Shown one piece after another: positions 16,862 to 26,549 of a stretch of 64,000 nt of DNA. Source of the DNA: Martinezella rhizogenes (GTDB taxonomy: Bacteria; Pseudomonadota; Alphaproteobacteria; Rhizobiales; Rhizobiaceae); the NCBI RefSeq assembly GCF_027460065.1, contig NZ_JAPYZZ010000001.1, positions 252,864-316,863 on the forward strand. The letters are read 5' to 3'. The stretch's first letter is position 1. Every line of letters begins with the position of its first letter. Under the pieces are notes generated by a model. The model was not told where the DNA came from. It saw only the letters and a program-made list of their open reading frames with translations, and did not search any database. The position numbers and the translations under genes are program-made.

Positions 16862-17126
16862 TGTGAGCTTTCAGGAGGCTGTTAATAGGCAACAGATCGA
16901 GGGTGCGTGGGGCTTACCCCCCCTCTGCCCTGCCGGGCATCTCCCCCTCAAGGGGGGAGATCGAACTGCGGCAAGGTCTCACCCATCTCAACTTCGGCGA
17001 ATGAAGTGGTGGAAGCGCCGCTTGCCGATCTCCCCCCTTGAGGGGGAGATGCCCGGCAGGGCAGAGGGGGGTAAGCCCCACGCACCCTCGACCCATTGCC
17101 AATGGACAACTTCCTGAAAGCTCACA
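16862..17126. repeat. 265-bp palindromic intergenic repeat element
   Basis: A large imperfect inverted repeat. The ends TGTGAGCTTTCAGGA (from 16862) and its complement (to 17126) match, and the inner arms of about 60 bases (about 16898-16960 and 17029-17092) are almost identical in reverse complement. The arms include CCTGCCGGGCATCTCCCC and GGGGAGATGCCCGGCAGG. A central loop of about 70 bases is unpaired. It carries no gene. The inner C-rich palindrome resembles intergenic mosaic elements (RIME-like) known from many rhizobia. No target-site duplication is apparent. Confidence 0.85.
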
Positions 17127-17185
17127 CCCAGAGCATGTCCAATGAAAGCGGAAACGGCGGACGTGCTCCGGCACTCCCTTTCTAC

Positions 17186-17230
17186 GCATTTTCCGGGCGT
17201 AGAACCGCTACGTACTTTTGACGGAAATGC
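17186..17230. repeat. RIME-like 45-bp palindrome
   Basis: The ends GCATTTTCCG and CGGAAATGC are imperfect inverted repeats. A second perfect stem, TTCTACGC (17180-17187) with GCGTAGAA (17197-17204), overlaps it. The pattern of a G+C-poor palindrome with an internal CAAAAGT-type segment resembles rhizobial intergenic mosaic elements. It lies 60 bases after the larger element and 95 bases before the hybrid kinase gene. The family assignment is from memory. Confidence 0.5.
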
Positions 17231-17325
17231 TGTCATCTTGAACTTTATGATCAGACCGCGCTCATTCTCAACGGTGCGGAATTCGCCTATGCTCATTTAA
17301 GGGAATTCCTGCATGGGGAGGATGC

Positions 17326-20300
17326 GTGCTTCCTGGGTGGATCATATTCGGCTCGGCCTTCGCTTATATCCTGCTGTTGTTCGCCGTCGCGAGCTACGGG
17401 GACAGGAAAAGCCGTGACAGACACGCGCCGAAAAAGGGGCGGCCGTTCGTCTATGCGCTCAGCCTGGCGATATATTGCACCTCCTGGACCTATTTCGGCG
17501 GTGTGGGGCTTGCGGCCGACAAAGGTCTTGAGTTCCTCGGCATCTATACCGGCCCTATCCTTGCCTTCACCCTTGGCATGCCGATCATCCGCCGCATCGT
17601 TGATCTCGCCAAGACTGAAAAACTGACCTCGGTTGCGGATTTCATCGCCGCCCGTTACGGCAAGAACTCCACCGTGGCGATGATCGTCGCCATCATCGCG
17701 CTGGTCGGCGCCATCCCCTATATCGCGCTGCAGCTGAAAGCGGTTTCCAGCTCCGTGGCGACGATGGTCGATCCCGGCGATTACGGTATCGGCAGCGGAA
17801 ATCTCTATTTCCTGGATCTGCCGCTTGTCGTCACCCTCGTCATGGCCGGCTTCGCCGTCATGTTCGGTACCCGCCACACGGATGCCACCGAACATCAGGA
17901 CGGGCTCATTCTGGCGATTTCGATGGAATCGCTGGTCAAGCTGGTCGCCATGTGCACGGTCGGTTTTTACGTGCTCTTTGTGCTTTTCGATGGCCCCGCG
18001 CATCTTTGGCAGCTGGCGACTGATAATGAGCAAGCCATGCGGGCCATCTCCTATCACACGCCCATCAGCCGCTGGATCGTGATGACGCTGCTCTCCGGTT
18101 TCGCCATCATCCTGCTGCCGCGCCAGTTCCACGTCACCGTGGTGGAAAACCGCACGCCGGAAGAGCTGCGCATGGCGGGGTTCCTGCTGCCGCTCTATCT
18201 CATCGCCATCAACATCTTCGTGCTACCAATCGCGCTCGCGGGCATTCTGACGCTGGGTGCCAATGGCGATGCCGATCTCTACGTGCTGCAACTGCCGCTC
18301 AATCATCAAATGCCTGTTGTCTCACTGATCACCTTCATCGGCGGTTTTTCAGCGGCGACGGCAATGGTGATCGTCGCTTCGGTGGCGCTGTCGATCATGA
18401 TTTCCAACGACATCGTCATGCCGATCTTCCTGCGGCAGAAGCTACTCAACCGCTCGCCGCACCGGGACGACTTCGCCAAGACGCTGCTCAATATCCGCAG
18501 GACAGCGATCTTTGCTGTGATGCTTTTGGGTTACGGCTATTACCGCGCCGCCGACAGCGCCACGGGCCTCGCCTCCATCGGCCTTCTGGCTTTCGCCGCC
18601 ATCGCCCAGATGGCCCCTGCCCTGTTCGGCGGCCTGTTCTGGCGTCGTGCCAATGCGCGCGGTGCAATCGCGGGTCTCAGTTCGGGCTTCTTCGTCTGGG
18701 CCTATCTGCTGTTCCTGCCGAGTTTCGGCGGGCCGGACAATTCCGAAGTCGCGGCGACTATTCTCGGCTTCCTGTTTTCCGGCAGCACGGTATTTAACGG
18801 TCCCGAAGCCGATCCTTTCGTGAATGCGGTCATCCTCAGCCTGCTCGTCAACAGCCTCGCCTTTGTGCTGGGTTCGCTCTCGCGCAATCCGCGGCCGGTG
18901 GAGCGCATCCAGTCCGGTATCTTCGTCAAGCGCCATTCGAAATCGCAATTCGCCACCCGCGGCTGGAAAACCCGTGTCAGCGTCGGCGATCTCAAAAGCG
19001 CGATTGCGCGTTATCTCGGCGAAGAGCGCATGCTGCGCTCGCTTGCGACCTATGAGAAGACGGCGGGCAGGAAACTGAATGACGACCAGCCGGCGGATAT
19101 GGCGCTGATCCATTTCTCCGAACAATTGCTGGGCAGCGCCATCGGCTCTTCCTCCGCCCGCCTCGTGCTCTCGATCATTCTGCAGAAGGCGGAAGATACC
19201 AGCGCCGATACGGCCTGGCTGCTCGATCAGGCGAGCGAGGCGCTACAGTATAATCAGGACATGCTGCAGACGGCACTGGCGCAGATGGATCAGGGCATTG
19301 CCGTTTTCGACAGTTCGCAGCAGCTTACCATCTGGAACCGGCGGTTCCGCACCCTGCTGGACCTACCGGAACAATTCGGCCAGGTGGGCGTGCCGTTGAC
19401 CGAAATCGTGACCATGCTGCAGGAGCGCGGCGACATGCCGCCCGGCGATACGGATGAGCTGATCACCAGCTTCCTGACCATGGACCTGCCCTTCTCACTG
19501 GTGCTGGCGGGCGGCGAGCGCATCATCGAGGTGCGCTCCAACACCATGCCGGACAAGGGCATCGTCGCCACCTTCACCGATATCACCCAGCGTGTGGCGA
19601 GCGACCAGGCGCTGAAACAGGCGAATGAAACGCTGGAGCAGCGCGTGGAGGAACGCACCGTGGAGCTGACCCGCGTCAACCGCGCGCTGGCAGAGGCGAG
19701 AGCGTCGGCCGACGAGGCCAACATCGGCAAGACGCGCTTTTTTGCTGCCGCCGGTCACGATATTCTTCAGCCGTTGAATGCCGCCCGCCTCTATTCCTCC
19801 TCGCTGGTCGAACGGCTTGGTGCTTCTGGCGAAAGCGATCTCGTTCACAATATCGATTCTGCGCTGGAATCGGTGGAAACCATTCTCGGCGCGGTTCTCG
19901 ATATTTCCCGCCTGGACACCGGCTCGATGAAGGCGCGCATGACATCCGTGCCGCTCAACGAGCTATTGAAACGCATCGAGACCGATTTCGCGCCGATGGC
20001 ACAGGAGAAAAACCTCGATCTTGTCGTCATGCCCACGTCGCTCACGGTGCGCTCCGACCCCAATCTGCTGCGGCGGCTGATACAGAACCTCGTCTCCAAC
20101 GCCATCAAATATACGCTTGAGGGCAAGGTGGTCGTCGGCGCGCGCCGCCGGGGCGGCGAAGTCGTCATTCAGGTAACGGATTCCGGCATCGGCATACCCG
20201 CCTCCAAATTCCGCACGGTCTTCAAGGAATTCGCCCGGCTGGACGAAGGGGCAAAAACGGCGTCCGGCCTCGGGCTCGGCCTTTCCATCGTCGACCGGCT

Positions 20301-20835
20301 GTCGCGCATGCTGCACCATCCGGTTCAGCTCATTTCCACTCCCGGCAAAGGCACGACCTTCCGCATCCATCTGCCGCGCGAGGCGGACCGTCTTGCTCCT
20401 GTCAAGATGGAGGGCGGGATAACCAGTCCCGCAGCAAGCGACCGCCTTCAGGGCATCCGGGTGCTGTGCATCGACAACGAGCCGAAAATCCTCGAGGGCA
20501 TGACGCTGCTTTTGACGGGATGGGGTTGTGAGGTCTTGCCGGCAGGTTCCGTAGCGGCGCTGGAAGAACCCTTCCTTACTCTGGCTGCGGCCCCGGATGT
20601 CATCATCGCCGACTATCATCTTGATGATGGCGACGGCATCAGCGCCATCCGCCTCATCCGGACGTTCTACGGCAAGACGATCCCTGCCCTCTTGGTGACG
20701 GCAGATCGCAGCCCGGAAGTGCGCAGCGATGCCGAAAAATACGGGATTTCCGTGCAACACAAACCGGTCAAGCCGGCGGCGCTGCGCGCCTATATCAACC
20801 AGATATCCAGCACGGTCCGGGCAGCGGCCGAATAA
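17326..20835 (+). CDS. Hybrid sensor histidine kinase with sodium-solute-symporter domain
   Basis: A 1169-residue protein. Residues 1 to about 500 are a multi-helix membrane domain of the sodium:solute symporter type (GWIIFGSAFAYILLLFAVA at the start, FGGVGLAADKG further on). A PAS domain lies at about 640-750, then a coiled coil. The histidine kinase core has the phospho-acceptor His811 in AAGHDILQPLNAARL, the N box NLVSNAIKY, and the ATP lid DSGIGIP and GLGLGLSIV. A receiver at the C-terminus has Asp1096 in DVIIADYHLDDGDG. The architecture is that of CbrA/NahK-like kinases. GTG at 17326 follows GGGGAGG. No response regulator gene is adjacent. The substrate and the phosphorelay target are unknown. 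Confidence 0.93.
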   Translation: MLPGWIIFGSAFAYILLLFAVASYGDRKSRDRHAPKKGRPFVYALSLAIYCTSWTYFGGVGLAADKGLEFLGIYTGPILAFTLGMPIIRRIVDLAKTEKLTSVADFIAARYGKNSTVAMIVAIIALVGAIPYIALQLKAVSSSVATMVDPGDYGIGSGNLYFLDLPLVVTLVMAGFAVMFGTRHTDATEHQDGLILAISMESLVKLVAMCTVGFYVLFVLFDGPAHLWQLATDNEQAMRAISYHTPISRWIVMTLLSGFAIILLPRQFHVTVVENRTPEELRMAGFLLPLYLIAINIFVLPIALAGILTLGANGDADLYVLQLPLNHQMPVVSLITFIGGFSAATAMVIVASVALSIMISNDIVMPIFLRQKLLNRSPHRDDFAKTLLNIRRTAIFAVMLLGYGYYRAADSATGLASIGLLAFAAIAQMAPALFGGLFWRRANARGAIAGLSSGFFVWAYLLFLPSFGGPDNSEVAATILGFLFSGSTVFNGPEADPFVNAVILSLLVNSLAFVLGSLSRNPRPVERIQSGIFVKRHSKSQFATRGWKTRVSVGDLKSAIARYLGEERMLRSLATYEKTAGRKLNDDQPADMALIHFSEQLLGSAIGSSSARLVLSIILQKAEDTSADTAWLLDQASEALQYNQDMLQTALAQMDQGIAVFDSSQQLTIWNRRFRTLLDLPEQFGQVGVPLTEIVTMLQERGDMPPGDTDELITSFLTMDLPFSLVLAGGERIIEVRSNTMPDKGIVATFTDITQRVASDQALKQANETLEQRVEERTVELTRVNRALAEARASADEANIGKTRFFAAAGHDILQPLNAARLYSSSLVERLGASGESDLVHNIDSALESVETILGAVLDISRLDTGSMKARMTSVPLNELLKRIETDFAPMAQEKNLDLVVMPTSLTVRSDPNLLRRLIQNLVSNAIKYTLEGKVVVGARRRGGEVVIQVTDSGIGIPASKFRTVFKEFARLDEGAKTASGLGLGLSIVDRLSRMLHHPVQLISTPGKGTTFRIHLPREADRLAPVKMEGGITSPAASDRLQGIRVLCIDNEPKILEGMTLLLTGWGCEVLPAGSVAALEEPFLTLAAAPDVIIADYHLDDGDGISAIRLIRTFYGKTIPALLVTADRSPEVRSDAEKYGISVQHKPVKPAALRAYINQISSTVRAAAE

Positions 20836-20838
20836 AAA

Positions 20839-20862
20839 CTCCCGGACCTTACGATCCGGGAG
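20839..20862. terminator. Convergent terminator between kinase and chemoreceptor genes
   Basis: CTCCCGGA (20839-20846) pairs perfectly with TCCGGGAG (20855-20862). It is preceded by AATAAAAA on the plus strand, which reads as a T tract on the minus strand. It sits between two converging genes and can serve both. Confidence 0.75.
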
Positions 20863-20889
20863 CCGGATTGAGCTTCAAAAATAGAGATG

Positions 20890-22737
20890 TCAGGCCGCCT
20901 GGTTGTAGCGATCCCTGCCGGTCGCCGAACCCTGCTCCATCTGGAACCGCTGTACAAGTTCGAGAAGTGCCTTGACCTCGCCTGACAGGATCATGCTGGC
21001 CGCGCTCGACTGTTCGGCAAGCGCTGCGTTTTGCTGCGTCATCTGGTCCATCTGGTTGACGGAGCTGTTGACGTTGTGAAGCGCGGAGGACTGGTCCTGC
21101 GTTGCCGTCGCGATGGTTTCGACATGCTGGCTGACGGTGACGATCTGCTGGCTGATGGCGGAGAGAACGGTGCCCGCCTCCTGCACCAGCTTCGAACCGG
21201 AGCTGACCTCTTGCGTCGACTGGTTGATGAGCTGCTTGATTTCGCGGGCCGCATCGGCGGAGCGCTGGGCAAGTTCGCGCACTTCCTGCGCCACGACGGC
21301 AAAACCCTTGCCTGCTTCACCCGCGCGCGCTGCCTCGATGCCGGCATTGAGCGCCAGAAGATTGGTCTGGAAGGCGATGTCGTCGATGACCTCGATGATC
21401 TGCTCGATCTTGCGCGAGGCGCCTTCGATGCGGCTCATGGCGTCGACGGCATTGCTGACGACCGAGCCGGAACTGTCGGCGCTCTGCTTGGTGACGCGCA
21501 CGGCCTCATTGGCCTCCCGCGCCCGCTCAGCCGACGATCTGACGGTTGCGGTGATTTCCTCGACGGCGGCGGCGGTCTCTTCCAGCGAGGCGGCCTGATT
21601 TTCCGTACGCTTCGACAGATCGACCGACGATTGTTCGATTTCGAAGCCGCTATGCTGGATGACGAGCGTGCGCTCGCGAATCTGCCCCAGCGCATCACGC
21701 AGGTTGAGGAGAGATTCGTTGAAATCCGTGCGCAGCCGGTCGAGGCGGCCTGCGAAGGGCGTCTCGATCGTACGGGTCAGATCGCCGCGCGAAAGCCTGC
21801 CGAGGCCGGAGGCAATCTCGCCCACCGCAAACTCGATCTGGCTGTCCAGTTCCTGCTTCTCGGTATCGTTGCGGTGACGCTCGGACTCGGCCGCGGAGCG
21901 TTCCTCCGCACTTTTGCCCTCGATCACCAGCTTCTCAACCGCATTCTCGCGGAAAATCACCAAAGCGCGGGCGATATTGCCGAATTCATTGGCGTTGGTC
22001 GCATAAGGGATCGGCGTTTCGAGATTACCGTCCGAAAGAGATTTCACGGCATCGGTCAGCTTGCTGAGCGGTTGAAGCGTGCGCTTGATGACGAAATAGG
22101 CCAGCAGTCCGACGCCAAGCATCGCAAGCGAACCGCATAGCAGCATCATATCGCGCAGGCTGTAAATCTGTGCATCATAGACATCCATGGGAATACCCAC
22201 GAACAGGATGCCGACGGGTGCGCCGGTCTTGTTCGTGACCGGCATGTAACCGGTCATGTAGCTGGTGCCGAACAGCGTGGCAGTGCCGAAATAAGCCTCA
22301 CCCTTGGAAACTTTTTCGAAAGCCGGATGATCGGTGGCAAGCTTGGTGCCTGCCGCTCTCTCACCCTTCTCGTTCTTCAGGTTGGTGGTCAGTCGAATAA
22401 ACTCGCCAGCCTTGGCTTCAAAAACCGTGGAGATACCACCGTTGCCAGCTGCCGTACGGTCCACGAGATCGTTGTCGCGCATCGTTCCGATGCTGGCGCG
22501 GCCCACACTTTTCAGGTCACCATCCACCATTTCGAGGGCAACCCCGCCGACTTTCATCTCGTAAAGGATAGCCATGCCCCGCATCGCGCTGTGCGTATCA
22601 CGCAGCGCAGTGGTGATGATGTTATCCTTCAAGCGAATGTAGGTGGAAAAACCAACTGCCGCCACGCTGAGCGTGATGAGGCCGATCGTCAGCACGACGA
22701 CCTTACCCGCAACGGACTTAAAGAGCCGGTTGTGCAT
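20890..22737 (-). CDS. Methyl-accepting chemotaxis protein (membrane receptor)
   Basis: A 615-residue transmembrane chemoreceptor. One helix at about 8-35 and another at about 185-210 ([21 protein letters not shown]) enclose a periplasmic sensor of about 150 residues that looks like a single-Cache domain ([21 protein letters not shown]). A HAMP domain follows. The cytoplasmic signalling domain has the hairpin tip [20 protein letters not shown] and [19 protein letters not shown]. The end, [10 protein letters not shown], lacks the pentapeptide that tethers CheR/CheB. ATG at 22737 has GGGGA nine bases before it; a start at 22782 is less likely. It lies next to visR, so expression with the motility regulon is plausible. 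The ligand is unknown. Confidence 0.93.
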   Translation of the reverse strand: MHNRLFKSVAGKVVVLTIGLITLSVAAVGFSTYIRLKDNIITTALRDTHSAMRGMAILYEMKVGGVALEMVDGDLKSVGRASIGTMRDNDLVDRTAAGNGGISTVFEAKAGEFIRLTTNLKNEKGERAAGTKLATDHPAFEKVSKGEAYFGTATLFGTSYMTGYMPVTNKTGAPVGILFVGIPMDVYDAQIYSLRDMMLLCGSLAMLGVGLLAYFVIKRTLQPLSKLTDAVKSLSDGNLETPIPYATNANEFGNIARALVIFRENAVEKLVIEGKSAEERSAAESERHRNDTEKQELDSQIEFAVGEIASGLGRLSRGDLTRTIETPFAGRLDRLRTDFNESLLNLRDALGQIRERTLVIQHSGFEIEQSSVDLSKRTENQAASLEETAAAVEEITATVRSSAERAREANEAVRVTKQSADSSGSVVSNAVDAMSRIEGASRKIEQIIEVIDDIAFQTNLLALNAGIEAARAGEAGKGFAVVAQEVRELAQRSADAAREIKQLINQSTQEVSSGSKLVQEAGTVLSAISQQIVTVSQHVETIATATQDQSSALHNVNSSVNQMDQMTQQNAALAEQSSAASMILSGEVKALLELVQRFQMEQGSATGRDRYNQAA

Positions 22738-22883
22738 GAAACAGTTCCCCAAAGCCAAACTTATAAAAGTTCTAGTTGCCAACTGTTAAAAAAACGCGAA
22801 GTGCCGATGGCGCCTTTTAGGGGAGCGTAACAGCCCAGCCGGTATTCTGCCGGCTTATGGGGACGGAAGAACCCCGTCCACCA

Positions 22884-23639
22884 TCAATGGATGTAACCGA
22901 GCCTGATGGCCTTGGCGATCGCCTGGATACGGTTGACGGAATCGAGCTTGATCGTTGCCGAACCGAGATAGGCATTAACGGTGTGCACGGAAAGGCCGAG
23001 CTTGACCGCGATCTCTTCGCTGATACGACCATCCCCCGCCAGCTGCAGGCAGGCAATTTCCCTCTCGCTCAGGGCTTCCGAGGGGGCGACCTTGCGCTCG
23101 TCGAGCGCCAGCATGTCCACCATGATTTCGCAGCACTTGATATGCTGTTCGATCACGACCTCATTGTCGAGAATGAGATTGGTGCCGCAGAACACGATGT
23201 AGCCATTGCCGATGGTGCCGAGCCGCACCGGCAGAGCCAGTCCGGCATAGGGCAATGTATCGTTCTCGATGCGGCGCAGAAGCGCCGGAACATCGGGAAG
23301 ATCGGCAAAGCCGCCGGCATTCTTATTGCGCCAGATGACCGGCAAAAGCGACGTCTCGATATGGTCGAGAAGAATATCGCCGACGGCGCGGATGAACTGC
23401 GCGCTCTGTTCTGCGGCATTCATGCCCCAGTTTTCCAGCTCGCAGGTCATCTTCTTCTTGTTGGGGAAGCCGGACGCGGCGGCCTTCGTGACCACAAAGT
23501 TGCGCGCGCCGACCAGCTTCTGCATGGCAACAAGCTTCGGAAACAGATCCGACCGGCTCGTCACGACAGGGCTGCGGTAAAACATGCCCATTCGACCTGT
23601 ACCCTCATTGTCTTTCGTCTGTACCATCCGTCCGACCAT
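22884..23639 (-). CDS. visR: VisR, LuxR-family motility master regulator
   Basis: A 251-residue regulator with a C-terminal GerE/LuxR helix-turn-helix (SEREIACLQLAGDGRISEEI, then VHTVNAYLGSATIKLDSVNR) and an N-terminal autoinducer-binding-like domain (about 20-170). VisN and VisR act as a heterodimer at the top of the rhizobial flagellar hierarchy, activating rem. visR starts with an ATG whose A is the last base of the visN stop codon (TAATG), so the two are tightly coupled. The next gene downstream is the chemoreceptor, and fliF lies upstream. No acyl-homoserine-lactone synthase is nearby, in line with VisNR needing another ligand or none. Confidence 0.9.
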   Translation of the reverse strand: MVGRMVQTKDNEGTGRMGMFYRSPVVTSRSDLFPKLVAMQKLVGARNFVVTKAAASGFPNKKKMTCELENWGMNAAEQSAQFIRAVGDILLDHIETSLLPVIWRNKNAGGFADLPDVPALLRRIENDTLPYAGLALPVRLGTIGNGYIVFCGTNLILDNEVVIEQHIKCCEIMVDMLALDERKVAPSEALSEREIACLQLAGDGRISEEIAVKLGLSVHTVNAYLGSATIKLDSVNRIQAIAKAIRLGYIH

Positions 23640-24370
23640 TATACGAGGTTGTTGCGCACGGCGTAGGCAATTGCCTCCGAGCGGGTTTTTGTCGCGGTTT
23701 TACGCATCACGCTTGTGATGTAATTATTGATCGTATTGCGTGAAATGCCAAGGATCATCGCAATTTCATCGCTTGTCTTGCCTTCCGCGATCCAGAACAG
23801 GCACTCGAGCTCACGCTCGGTGAGATCGATATCGCGCACTGTCTTTGCTTCGCTGGCGATGCCGAAGCTGACGCAATAGCCCGTCAACAGGGCGATTTCG
23901 CGCAGACGTTCCGGTGAGGGAACCGCTTCTTCCGGAAACAGCAGCAGAAGCGAAAGGCGGATGCGGCCCACGCAGAAGGAGAGTGCCGAATATTGCCTGT
24001 CGATGCCATAGGGCACGGAAACATCGTCGGGAAGGAGAAGCAGTCGCGGCTGCAGAAGCGAAAGGCATTTCTCCATTTCGCTTGACCGGTTCTGGCTGTT
24101 GGCCAGTTCAATGCCAAGCCTGCGGACCAGATCGAAAGGCCAGTCGGATGTGACGATGAATTTCAGCCCGGTTTCTTCGAGAAGATCATCTCGCGCCAGC
24201 AGATAATGCGAGGCGCCAGCATAGGTTACGAGCAGATCCAATGCGCCTGCAACGTTACCGGCAGCAGCCGTGGCTGCGACGTTTTTAGCAAGCTGATCGC
24301 GCGGCAAGGGCTTACCCATGCCCTCCAGAGGCTTGGCAGACAGCCTGCGGGTATCAACATCGACTTTCAA
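23639..24370 (-). CDS. visN: VisN, LuxR-family motility master regulator
   Basis: A 243-residue paralogue of VisR with the C-terminal LuxR helix-turn-helix TERELECLFWIAEGKTSDEI followed by LGISRNTINNYITSVMRKT. The N-terminal half is the presumed ligand-binding domain. The reading frame begins with TTG at 24370, which gives a length close to Sinorhizobium VisN. An ATG at 24319 has GGAGGG only two bases ahead, so the start is not settled. It overlaps visR by one base. The partner role in flagellar activation is from family knowledge. Confidence 0.88.
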   Translation of the reverse strand: MKVDVDTRRLSAKPLEGMGKPLPRDQLAKNVAATAAAGNVAGALDLLVTYAGASHYLLARDDLLEETGLKFIVTSDWPFDLVRRLGIELANSQNRSSEMEKCLSLLQPRLLLLPDDVSVPYGIDRQYSALSFCVGRIRLSLLLLFPEEAVPSPERLREIALLTGYCVSFGIASEAKTVRDIDLTERELECLFWIAEGKTSDEIAMILGISRNTINNYITSVMRKTATKTRSEAIAYAVRNNLV

Positions 24371-24708
24371 TCGCCTACGCCCTCTTGCTCCCAGCGGGAG
24401 ATTATACCTCGGGATGGAATCATTCCATTCGAGAAGCTTACCAAAACGGAATGGCGCGCCCCCGGAGACCGAATCACTTCATTTTATGGAACCGACCGGA
24501 GTTTGCCATTACCTGGCAACAGCCTTTCCACGTATTTCCCAGTTCGTCTATTGCTAAAAAAACATACTGAAAAGCTGTTCAATCCATAAACGGCATTCTC
24601 AGCCAATTCCCAGCAAACTGTATCGTTGCTGAATTTTTTGTAAACACTGTCCCGAAACGAGATTGCCACGATGTGCCCGCCAAGCATAGCAAAAACCCCA
24701 GAAACGGA
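24371..24708. promoter_or_regulatory. Gap between visN and fliF, visNR promoter side
   Basis: About 340 bases without a supported gene. The half next to visN must carry the visNR promoter, being the only upstream sequence. A+T content rises around 24530-24660. I do not see a clear operator palindrome. Confidence 0.45.
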
Positions 24709-24736
24709 AAAAAGGCCGGGTAAAACCGGCCTTTTT
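24709..24736 (-). terminator. Rho-independent terminator after fliF
   Basis: AAAAAGGCCGG (24709-24719) pairs perfectly with CCGGCCTTTTT (24726-24736). The A and T runs flank the G+C stem on both strands, so it can work in either direction. It lies five bases beyond the fliF stop and closes the che-fliF transcript. Confidence 0.93.
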
Positions 24737-24740
24737 GTCA

Positions 24741-26423
24741 TTATGCTGCTTTTTCGATCGCCCATTTGCGCAGGATCTTGGCGGCTCTCTCCTCACTGAT
24801 TTCCACCATGCGGGAGAGCCTGCGTTCGGGCCCTTCGCGAACCCGGCGGTTGAATGTACCTTCGCCATCGCCGCCCGCCAGAAGATCGTCGGTGCTGTCG
24901 AAGCCGAAATCCGCCCCGAAACCTTCCATGAGACCGCCCGCACCCGCCTCCATGCCCGGAGAGAAGTCCGGCAATTCGAGACCGGCTGACTCCTGGCTGA
25001 GTTGAGCAGCAGCCGAACCGTTGGCAGTGACCGTGCGGACCAGAGGGCGTACACCCAGCCAGACGACGAGGAAGGCGACGGCGACAAAGGCGAGCGAGTT
25101 GATGATGCCGGCGGAATTGCGGCTCAGCACTTCCATGACACCCGGGCCACTTGCAGCCTCGTCAAGCAACTGCGTTTCGAGGAAGTCCATCGCCGTCAGG
25201 GTAACCATGTCGCCACGATCGGAAGAAATGCCCGCGGCCGAGGTGACGATCTTCTGCATTTCCGCAAGATAGGCGTCGATCTTCGCCTGATCGGCCGGTT
25301 CGCCGACCATCTTGGCGATACGGCCCTTGTTGACGACCACGGCAACCGAAATCTTCTCGAGGGTATAGCCGTTCTTGACCGTGGCAACCGTCTTGGAATT
25401 GATCTCGTAGTTGGTCTGTTCTTCCTTCTTGGCCGACTGATCGGAAGACTGCGGGCCGCCGCCGCCGCCCTGGGGCGCGGCCTGCGGCACGTTCTGCTCC
25501 ACGGTCGCGGCCGTGTCGGGCTGCGTTTCCTGGGATTTCTGGTCTTCCTTCACCGTGCGAACAGAGCGTTCCACGCGCGATTCCGGATCGTAAACGGTCT
25601 CCTGGACCTGCCGGCTGTCGGTATTGATCTGGGCCGTCACGCTTGAGCGGAAATTGTCCATGCCGAGGAAAGGCGCCAGCGCCTTGTCGATATTGGTCGA
25701 GATTTCCTGCTGAACATTCTGGGCCAGCGTCAGAGACCGGTTCATCGCGGCGTTGGTGACATCGTCGCCGGAGGCCAGAAGCTGGCCGGTCGAATCGAGC
25801 AGTGTCACGTCATCGACTTCGAGGCCGGGAACGGCCGAGGCGACGAGGTGGCGAATGGAGGCGGAGGCCTTGCGGCCTGCGGATGCGCTCGCGCGGATCA
25901 TGACCGATGCCGTGGGTTTCTGTTCGCCACGGCGGAAATTGCCGACGTCAGGCAGGACGATATGAACGCGGGCAGCGGAAACGCCATCGATCTGCTGGAT
26001 GGAGCGGCCGATCTCGCCCTCAAGGGCACGAACGCGCGTCACTTCCTGCATGAAGGACGTCAGGCCGAGGGAGCCGACATTGTCAAAAAGCTCATAACCG
26101 GCATTGGCACTATCGGGCAGGCCGCGTTCAGCCAGAAGCAGCCGTGCCTTGCTGGTGAGCCCGACCGGAACCTGAAGGCTGGAACCGTCGGTCCCGACCT
26201 GAAAGTCCAGACCCGATTCGGCGAGTGCAATGCTGATCTTGTTGAGGTCACTTTTTTCAAGACCCACATAGAGGGTCTCGTAAGCAGGACGGTTCACATA
26301 AAGCGCAGCAGCGAGGATGATGGCCATGGACAATACGCCCACGCCGCCCAGCATCAGCAGCCGCGTCTGGCCCAGCGCCGCGACATTCTTCAAGACCTGA
26401 GGGATTTGATTTAACAGATTCAT
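24741..26423 (-). CDS. fliF: FliF, flagellar MS-ring protein
   Basis: A 560-residue protein that forms the membrane-supramembrane ring, the base of the flagellar motor. There is one transmembrane helix near the N-terminus (LLMLGGVGVLSMAIILAAALYV) and one near residue 440 (LAFVAVAFLVVWLGV), with ring-building motifs between, including ARVHIVLP and SVMIRASASAG. The C-terminal tail is expected to bind FliG. ATG at 26423 is preferred; an upstream ATG at 26441 would add six residues. It follows cheT after about 126 bases on the same strand, the normal rhizobial arrangement. Confidence 0.95.
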   Translation of the reverse strand: MNLLNQIPQVLKNVAALGQTRLLMLGGVGVLSMAIILAAALYVNRPAYETLYVGLEKSDLNKISIALAESGLDFQVGTDGSSLQVPVGLTSKARLLLAERGLPDSANAGYELFDNVGSLGLTSFMQEVTRVRALEGEIGRSIQQIDGVSAARVHIVLPDVGNFRRGEQKPTASVMIRASASAGRKASASIRHLVASAVPGLEVDDVTLLDSTGQLLASGDDVTNAAMNRSLTLAQNVQQEISTNIDKALAPFLGMDNFRSSVTAQINTDSRQVQETVYDPESRVERSVRTVKEDQKSQETQPDTAATVEQNVPQAAPQGGGGGPQSSDQSAKKEEQTNYEINSKTVATVKNGYTLEKISVAVVVNKGRIAKMVGEPADQAKIDAYLAEMQKIVTSAAGISSDRGDMVTLTAMDFLETQLLDEAASGPGVMEVLSRNSAGIINSLAFVAVAFLVVWLGVRPLVRTVTANGSAAAQLSQESAGLELPDFSPGMEAGAGGLMEGFGADFGFDSTDDLLAGGDGEGTFNRRVREGPERRLSRMVEISEERAAKILRKWAIEKAA

Positions 26424-26549
26424 TCTGTTCCGCACCGTCATTCATAGAGTCCGAGACCTTTTGGCCCCGTCGTGACAATAGGGTGCGAAGCTTGCGCGAG
26501 CGTTGCCTTTCTCCGCATTCAGCGAAGGAAGGAACGGCCGGAATATGTT

